In this document: positions 5,361 to 8,899 of the stretch, one piece after another
How the letters are laid out: each line of letters opens with the position of its first letter
How positions within the stretch are numbered: the stretch's first letter is position 1
Assembly (NCBI GenBank): GCA_002412985.1
Contig: DHWC01000124.1
Coordinates: 30,143 to 39,041 of the forward strand
Direction: 5' to 3'
Length of the DNA stretch: 8,899 bases
Origin: Methylocystaceae bacterium UBA5192
GTDB lineage: Bacteria; Pseudomonadota; Alphaproteobacteria; Rhizobiales; Beijerinckiaceae
Program-made: the position numbers and the translations under genes
Notes under the pieces: generated by a model
What the model was told of the DNA's origin: nothing
The model's database searches: none
The model's input: only the letters and a program-made list of their open reading frames with translations

Positions 5361-6278
5361 CTAGCGGCTTTTACTCTTCGACTTTAACGGCGGCGCCGAC
5401 TTCTGATCATCTTCTGTCCGGCTTTCTGGCGGCGCGAGCTGAGGTGCTTGTTGTTGAGAGGGGCCAAAGATGAATTGAGAAGGATCGCGTTCAATAGAGC
5501 GGAGCGTGCGGTCAAGCGTATGGATCGCCGTCCTACCGTCGATTGCAAGGCCTTCATATTGTTTTAAGCCAACGGAAGAGAATTTATTTAAATTTGCCAA
5601 AGCGCTTGCGAGATCATTGGTAATTTGTGTGAGCTTCTTTTGATCGAGCGCCTTTAAGCCATGTGTGAATTCAGCGGTATCGTGAAGGATCGACGCGACA
5701 TGTTGAGAGTTATCTGCAAGCGTTTTCGTGAATACTTCCGCATTCTTGATTGTTGCGCCAAGCGATCCTGCATTATCGTCAAGTAATTTATTAAGTTTTA
5801 TAAGTAATTCGCCTGCTTTAGCCGAAAGTTCATGTGCATTGCCAAGCAAATTTTGCATTTCTGATCTTTGCGCTTGAATTTCAGGGTAATCTTGTCCCTC
5901 TTGCGCTTGCAGCGCTGGGGCGTTCATAGTGCCGCCCACCAGCAACACGTCGGCGACGCCTGTAAAACCGCGCTGGTCTAGACGCGCCCGGGTGTCCACC
6001 TTAACTGGCGTGCGATGATCAATGGCGGCCAGGACATCTACTTTACTGGGGTCGCTTTGCGAGATCTCTAGGCGTGTGACCTCGCCAACTTTTAAGCCAT
6101 TGAAAAGGACAGGCGATCCTTTTGACAGGCCGGAGACGGTGCCAGAGAAAACAATTCGATATGTTTGTTGAGCGCCCAACTGGCTTGGGCCAGAGAACCA
6201 ATAGACAAAGCCGAACGCCGCTAGGGCGATCGCCAGCGTGAAGGCTCCGATCAGAGCAAAATTGGCGCGCGTTTCCAT
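5361..6278 (-). CDS. mlaD: MlaD-family MCE-domain lipid transport protein
   Basis: Substrate-binding MCE subunit of an Mla-type phospholipid ABC transporter, anchored in the inner membrane with its MCE ring in the periplasm. The 305-residue protein starts METRANFALIGAF, a very typical MlaD opening; one membrane helix spans about residues 8-28. The MCE domain follows (about 38-115) with the signature VLFNGLKVGEV (57-67) and GFTGVADVLLVGG (104-116). A long helical region (about 125-240) and a Gln/Pro/Lys-rich tail complete it; this is longer than E. coli MlaD (about 180 residues), as in many alphaproteobacteria. A TTG directly precedes the ATG; the ATG at 6278-6276 is preferred because it makes a TGATG overlap with the mlaF stop and has AGGAA about 8 nt upstream. 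No gene for MlaC or an auxiliary lipoprotein follows on this strand. Confidence 0.92.
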   Translation of the reverse strand: METRANFALIGAFTLAIALAAFGFVYWFSGPSQLGAQQTYRIVFSGTVSGLSKGSPVLFNGLKVGEVTRLEISQSDPSKVDVLAAIDHRTPVKVDTRARLDQRGFTGVADVLLVGGTMNAPALQAQEGQDYPEIQAQRSEMQNLLGNAHELSAKAGELLIKLNKLLDDNAGSLGATIKNAEVFTKTLADNSQHVASILHDTAEFTHGLKALDQKKLTQITNDLASALANLNKFSSVGLKQYEGLAIDGRTAIHTLDRTLRSIERDPSQFIFGPSQQQAPQLAPPESRTEDDQKSAPPLKSKSKSR

Positions 6279-7108
6279 CAACTATTCCTGTAATCGCCAA
6301 ATGTGCTGGTTAAGCGTCCGCCACGGACACCATGAAAATAGGCTTTAAGCCAAGGATGCGGCGACTCCAGCAGATTTTTGAGCGGGCCTTGGGCGATGAC
6401 TTTGCCGTCGGCTAGCGCCGCCACCCTGTCGCAGATCGAGTAAAGACTATCAAGGTCATGGGTGACCATAAACACAGTCAATCCCAGAGAGTGTTGGAGC
6501 GTACTGATCAGTTCGTCAAACTCCGCCGCTCCGATTGGATCCAATCCTGAGGTGGGTTCGTCTAGAAAGAGAAGTTCGGGATCTAACGCAAGCGCGCGCG
6601 CTAAAGCAGCGCGTTTTACCATGCCGCCCGAGAGTTCAGAGGGGAATTTATCTGCTGCGTCTATGCTTAGGCCAACGAGCTCAATTTTGAGCATCGCTAA
6701 CTCATCCATAAGTTTTTGCGAGATCTGCCGCATTTCACGCATTGGCATTTGAATATTTTGTTTGACCGTAAGACCAGAAAATAACGCGCCATTTTGAAAC
6801 AAGACGCCCCAGCGTTGCTCGAGCGCTCGTCGATGTGCGGGATCAAGCGCGTTACGATTTTGGCCAAAAATTTCAATAGAACCGGCCCGGATAGGCACAA
6901 GTCCCAAAATAGCGCGCGTAAGAACGGATTTGCCTTGACCTGAGCCGCCAACGAAACCGAGCACTTCTCCGCGATAGACATCGAGATTTAAGCGGTTCAT
7001 CACTAGCTTTTCGCCAAATCCCACAACAAGATCACGTACGCGAATAATAACTTCGCCATCTTGGTTGGTCATTTCCGTTTGTGAGCGCGCTGCATCAACT
7101 AATGTCAT
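6278..7108 (-). CDS. mlaF: MlaF-family ABC transporter ATP-binding protein
   Basis: Cytoplasmic ATPase that powers the Mla-type lipid transporter. All nucleotide-binding motifs are visible in 276 residues: Walker A GGSGQGKS (54-61), Q-loop LFQNGALFSG (Q105), ABC signature LSGGM (159-163), Walker B LLFLDEPTSGLDP (D183, E184) and the switch histidine in VTHDLD (H217). The C-terminal tail HPWLKAYFHGVRGGR matches the MlaF group, whose C-terminus contacts the partner subunit. The first ATG (7108) lies 7 nt after the mlaE stop without a clear Shine-Dalgarno sequence, so translation is probably coupled to mlaE; an in-frame ATG at codon 13 is a possible alternative start. It overlaps mlaD by one base. 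Nothing suggests loss of activity. Confidence 0.94.
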   Translation of the reverse strand: MTLVDAARSQTEMTNQDGEVIIRVRDLVVGFGEKLVMNRLNLDVYRGEVLGFVGGSGQGKSVLTRAILGLVPIRAGSIEIFGQNRNALDPAHRRALEQRWGVLFQNGALFSGLTVKQNIQMPMREMRQISQKLMDELAMLKIELVGLSIDAADKFPSELSGGMVKRAALARALALDPELLFLDEPTSGLDPIGAAEFDELISTLQHSLGLTVFMVTHDLDSLYSICDRVAALADGKVIAQGPLKNLLESPHPWLKAYFHGVRGGRLTSTFGDYRNS

Positions 7109-7115
7109 ATGCGGC

Positions 7116-8255
7116 TCAATAATTTATTGCAGCAAAAAACATTGCGAACAGTCCGTCTAAAACAATCACCATAAAGATGGATTTAACAACCGATGAGGTT
7201 ACCTGGCGGCCAAGCGACTCGGCGGAGCCCTCTGTCGCTAAACCGTCCATGGCGGCGATAAGGCCAATTACAAGGGCCATAAACGGGGCTTTGATCAAAC
7301 CAACAGCAAAGGTGCGGAAGGCGATGGCGGCTTTTAATAAAGACAAAAAAGCGACGGGACTGATATCGCCATATCCCCAAGCGACCACCATGCCGCCAAG
7401 AAGCGCTGACATATCGGCGATAAAGGTTAGGATTGGAAGAGCGCACACAAGGGCGAGGACGCGGGGCGCAATCAATACTTCATTTGCCGATAATCCCATG
7501 ACGCGGAGCGCATCGATTTCTTCCCGCATCTTCATTGAACCAATTTCTGCGGTTATTGCGGAGCCAGAGCGGCCTGCAATCATGATAGAGGTCAATAAGA
7601 CGCCTAATTCGCGTAAGACCAAAATGCCGATGAGATCGACGGCGAGACTGCTGGCGCCGAATCTTTCAAGTTGGAAAATGCCTTGTTGCGCGACAATTGC
7701 GCCAACGAGGATATTGATCAAAATAATGATAGGGGCGCTGCGCAGGCCAATGGACTCAATATGGGAGACAAGCGCAGTAAAACGAAAATGTTTCGGATTT
7801 GCGGCTACATAAGCTAGGGTTGAGACGAATTCGCCCAGGAAGGCGACACCGCGGTAGAAATCATGGAACGCGCCGACGACCGAGGCGCCCAGATCAACGA
7901 GAAGATCAAAGATTAGTGGCGAGCGATGGCGTGGGGGAGGATGAAAATCGCGGTAGGCCGCCTCGCGAAGCATGGCCTCATACTCTGGGCGGATCCGCTC
8001 GAGCGCGACGCTGATCCGGGCTTGCGTCAATTCTCGTTGCGCCCTGTTGATTACCCAGGCACCCGCGGTATCAAGATGGGAAACAGCTTGTAAATCAATG
8101 ATAAGGCTTGTGGCGTGGCTACCGTGCTCCACGATTTTTTGGGCGTTGATCTCAAGCAGACGCGATGCGGCAAGGGTCCAATCCCCTGAAAGGCTCATAC
8201 GCCCAACGCCAGCAAGCGAAACCTCTGGCGGATATTGGAGTGACTCGGCGCTCAT
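7116..8255 (-). CDS. mlaE: MlaE-family permease with fused N-terminal STAS (MlaB-like) domain
   Basis: Inner-membrane permease of the Mla-type lipid transporter. Residues about 1-100 form a STAS-like domain (MSLSGDWTLAAS, LIIDLQAVSHLDTAGAWVI) corresponding to the separate MlaB protein of E. coli, here fused to the permease. Residues about 120-379 are the MlaE domain: an amphipathic start, several hydrophobic helices and the conserved cytoplasmic stretch LRELGVLLTSIMIAGRSGSA with EIGSMKMREEIDALRVMG (about 214-254). The fusion architecture is common in alphaproteobacteria. The ATG at 8255 has only a weak GGGA upstream. It is the first gene of mlaE-mlaF-mlaD; the promoter should lie in 8256-8356, shared with the divergent epimerase, but I found no convincing -35/-10 pair. 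Confidence 0.93.
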   Translation of the reverse strand: MSAESLQYPPEVSLAGVGRMSLSGDWTLAASRLLEINAQKIVEHGSHATSLIIDLQAVSHLDTAGAWVINRAQRELTQARISVALERIRPEYEAMLREAAYRDFHPPPRHRSPLIFDLLVDLGASVVGAFHDFYRGVAFLGEFVSTLAYVAANPKHFRFTALVSHIESIGLRSAPIIILINILVGAIVAQQGIFQLERFGASSLAVDLIGILVLRELGVLLTSIMIAGRSGSAITAEIGSMKMREEIDALRVMGLSANEVLIAPRVLALVCALPILTFIADMSALLGGMVVAWGYGDISPVAFLSLLKAAIAFRTFAVGLIKAPFMALVIGLIAAMDGLATEGSAESLGRQVTSSVVKSIFMVIVLDGLFAMFFAAINY

Positions 8256-8322
8256 GCATCCCGATTAGTCGATAAAGTTGCAAAATGTCTTAACTACGTG
8301 AATAGGCCTCAGCAAGCAGCTT

Positions 8323-8334
8323 AAAGCTAGCTTT
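8323..8334. repeat. Perfect 12-bp palindrome AAAGCTAGCTTT in the divergent promoter region
   Basis: This lies 22 nt before the TTG start of the epimerase gene, in the 101-nt region (8256-8356) between two divergent genes. A partly overlapping copy of GCTT/AAGC motifs (AAGCAGCTTAAAGCT) precedes it. The site could be an operator for a regulator of the epimerase gene or of both genes. Short AT-rich palindromes also arise by chance, so confidence is low. Confidence 0.35.
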
Positions 8335-8356
8335 TTGTTGAGAGGGAGATAAAAAA

Positions 8357-8899
8357 TTGCCAACGACACTCAAGATTGCCGTTGAGACTTTTCCAATTGT
8401 AGGAAAATTTGTTATTTCCCGGGGAGCAAAAACGCAGGCGCAAGTTGTCACCGCGACATTGAGTTTTGACGGTAAAGAAGGTCGAGGCGAATGCGTTCCC
8501 TATGCGCGTTATGGCGAGAGCGTTGAAAGCGTTGTTGCAATAATTGAGGCCCAGCGTGAGGCTATATCCGCTGGTTTGGATCGAGCTGGGTTGCAAAGGC
8601 GCTTGCCGCCGGGAGCCGCGCGAAACGCCTTAGATTGCGCATTTTGGGATTTAGAAGCCAAGCTCTCCACCCAGCCGGCATTTAGGCGCGCTGGGTTGGA
8701 TCGGCTTGATCCCTTGATCACCGCCTACACGCTTTCAGTTGGTTCCCCAGAAGATATGAAATGCGCTGCCTTGCAAGCGGCGGGTCGACCGCTCCTAAAG
8801 GTAAAATTAGCAGGGGATGGAGATGACGCGCGTCTCGCCGCTGTTCGAGAGGCTGCGCCACACGCTACCTTGATCGTCGATGCTAATGAAGCTTGGCGC
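8357..8899 (+). CDS. Enolase-superfamily dipeptide epimerase / DgcA-like racemase (partial, 5' part)
   Basis: The gene runs off the window end after 181 codons. The start is TTG at 8357-8359: GAGGGAG lies about 8 nt upstream, and an in-frame TGA at 8339-8341 leaves no earlier start. The N-terminal capping domain includes GRGECVPYARYGESVESV (42-59), typical of the L-Ala-D/L-Glu epimerase group. The barrel begins about residue 118 (LDPLITAYTLSVGSPEDM). The catalytic lysine motif KVK is at 148-150 (LLKVKLAGD), and the first metal ligand is probably D175 in DANEAW. The second catalytic lysine and other metal ligands lie outside the window. Family members epimerise L-Ala-D-Glu during murein peptide recycling; close alphaproteobacterial relatives are annotated as N-acetyl-D-glutamate racemase DgcA. 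The visible part does not decide between them. It is divergent from the mla operon and the only confident plus-strand gene. Confidence 0.88.
   Translation, partial: MPTTLKIAVETFPIVGKFVISRGAKTQAQVVTATLSFDGKEGRGECVPYARYGESVESVVAIIEAQREAISAGLDRAGLQRRLPPGAARNALDCAFWDLEAKLSTQPAFRRAGLDRLDPLITAYTLSVGSPEDMKCAALQAAGRPLLKVKLAGDGDDARLAAVREAAPHATLIVDANEAWR

Noticed and set aside
8278..8306. TTGCAA with a 17-nt spacer and AATAGG as a promoter for the epimerase gene
   Set aside because: The -10 matches the consensus at only three positions, so the pair is not better than chance.
1..8899. CRISPR array, phage or transposon content, or a defence or toxin-antitoxin system
   Set aside because: No regularly spaced repeats, transposase or integrase motifs, terminal repeats or small paired ORFs with ribosome binding sites were seen; all larger genes belong to core families.

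Overview
The window suggests an alphaproteobacterium, most likely in the Hyphomicrobiales/Rhizobiales. The reasons are the gene order rimP-nusA-ylxR-infB, the two-domain YlxR protein, the short conserved IF-2 N-terminus, the NusA C-terminal repeats, the adrenodoxin-type ferredoxin and the thioredoxin-reductase-like ferredoxin-NADP reductase. The base composition looks moderate (near half G+C), and codon use looks uniform. I see no transposase, integrase, phage gene, CRISPR array, rRNA or tRNA. This is core chromosome, not an accessory island.

Layout. Positions 1-3347 (minus strand) hold the transcription/translation operon rimP, nusA, ylxR and the first 76 codons of infB, packed with overlaps or a 2-nt gap. 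Positions 3348-3511 are its leader: a strong intrinsic terminator hairpin lies only 9 nt before the rimP start, preceded by a small hairpin, a possible promoter and a perfect 14-bp palindrome. Positions 3512-4561 (minus) encode the ferredoxin-NADP reductase. Positions 4562-4781 are a non-coding gap with a GC-rich terminator-like hairpin. Positions 4782-5171 (minus) encode a [2Fe-2S] ferredoxin with an unusual N-terminal extension. Positions 5172-5360 are a gap with inverted repeats. Positions 5361-8255 (minus) hold a compact three-gene Mla-type lipid ABC transporter, transcribed in the order mlaE (with a fused STAS domain), mlaF, mlaD. Positions 8256-8356 separate it from a divergent plus-strand enolase-superfamily epimerase gene, which starts with TTG and runs off the window end.

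How the genes work together. RimP matures the 30S subunit, NusA controls RNA polymerase pausing and termination, YlxR is an RNA-binding partner and IF-2 starts translation, so this operon links transcription with translation. Ferredoxin and its NADP reductase can move electrons between NADPH and iron-sulfur clients. MlaE, MlaF and MlaD form the inner-membrane part of a phospholipid transporter that maintains outer-membrane asymmetry. The epimerase probably acts on cell-wall-derived or other acidic amino-acid derivatives.

I did not find a convincing novel system. The most interesting element is the rimP leader, which looks like a transcription attenuator placed directly in front of the operon that encodes NusA. 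Next are the ferredoxin extension, with its internal VKI(N/T)F repeat, and the palindromes in the intergenic regions.
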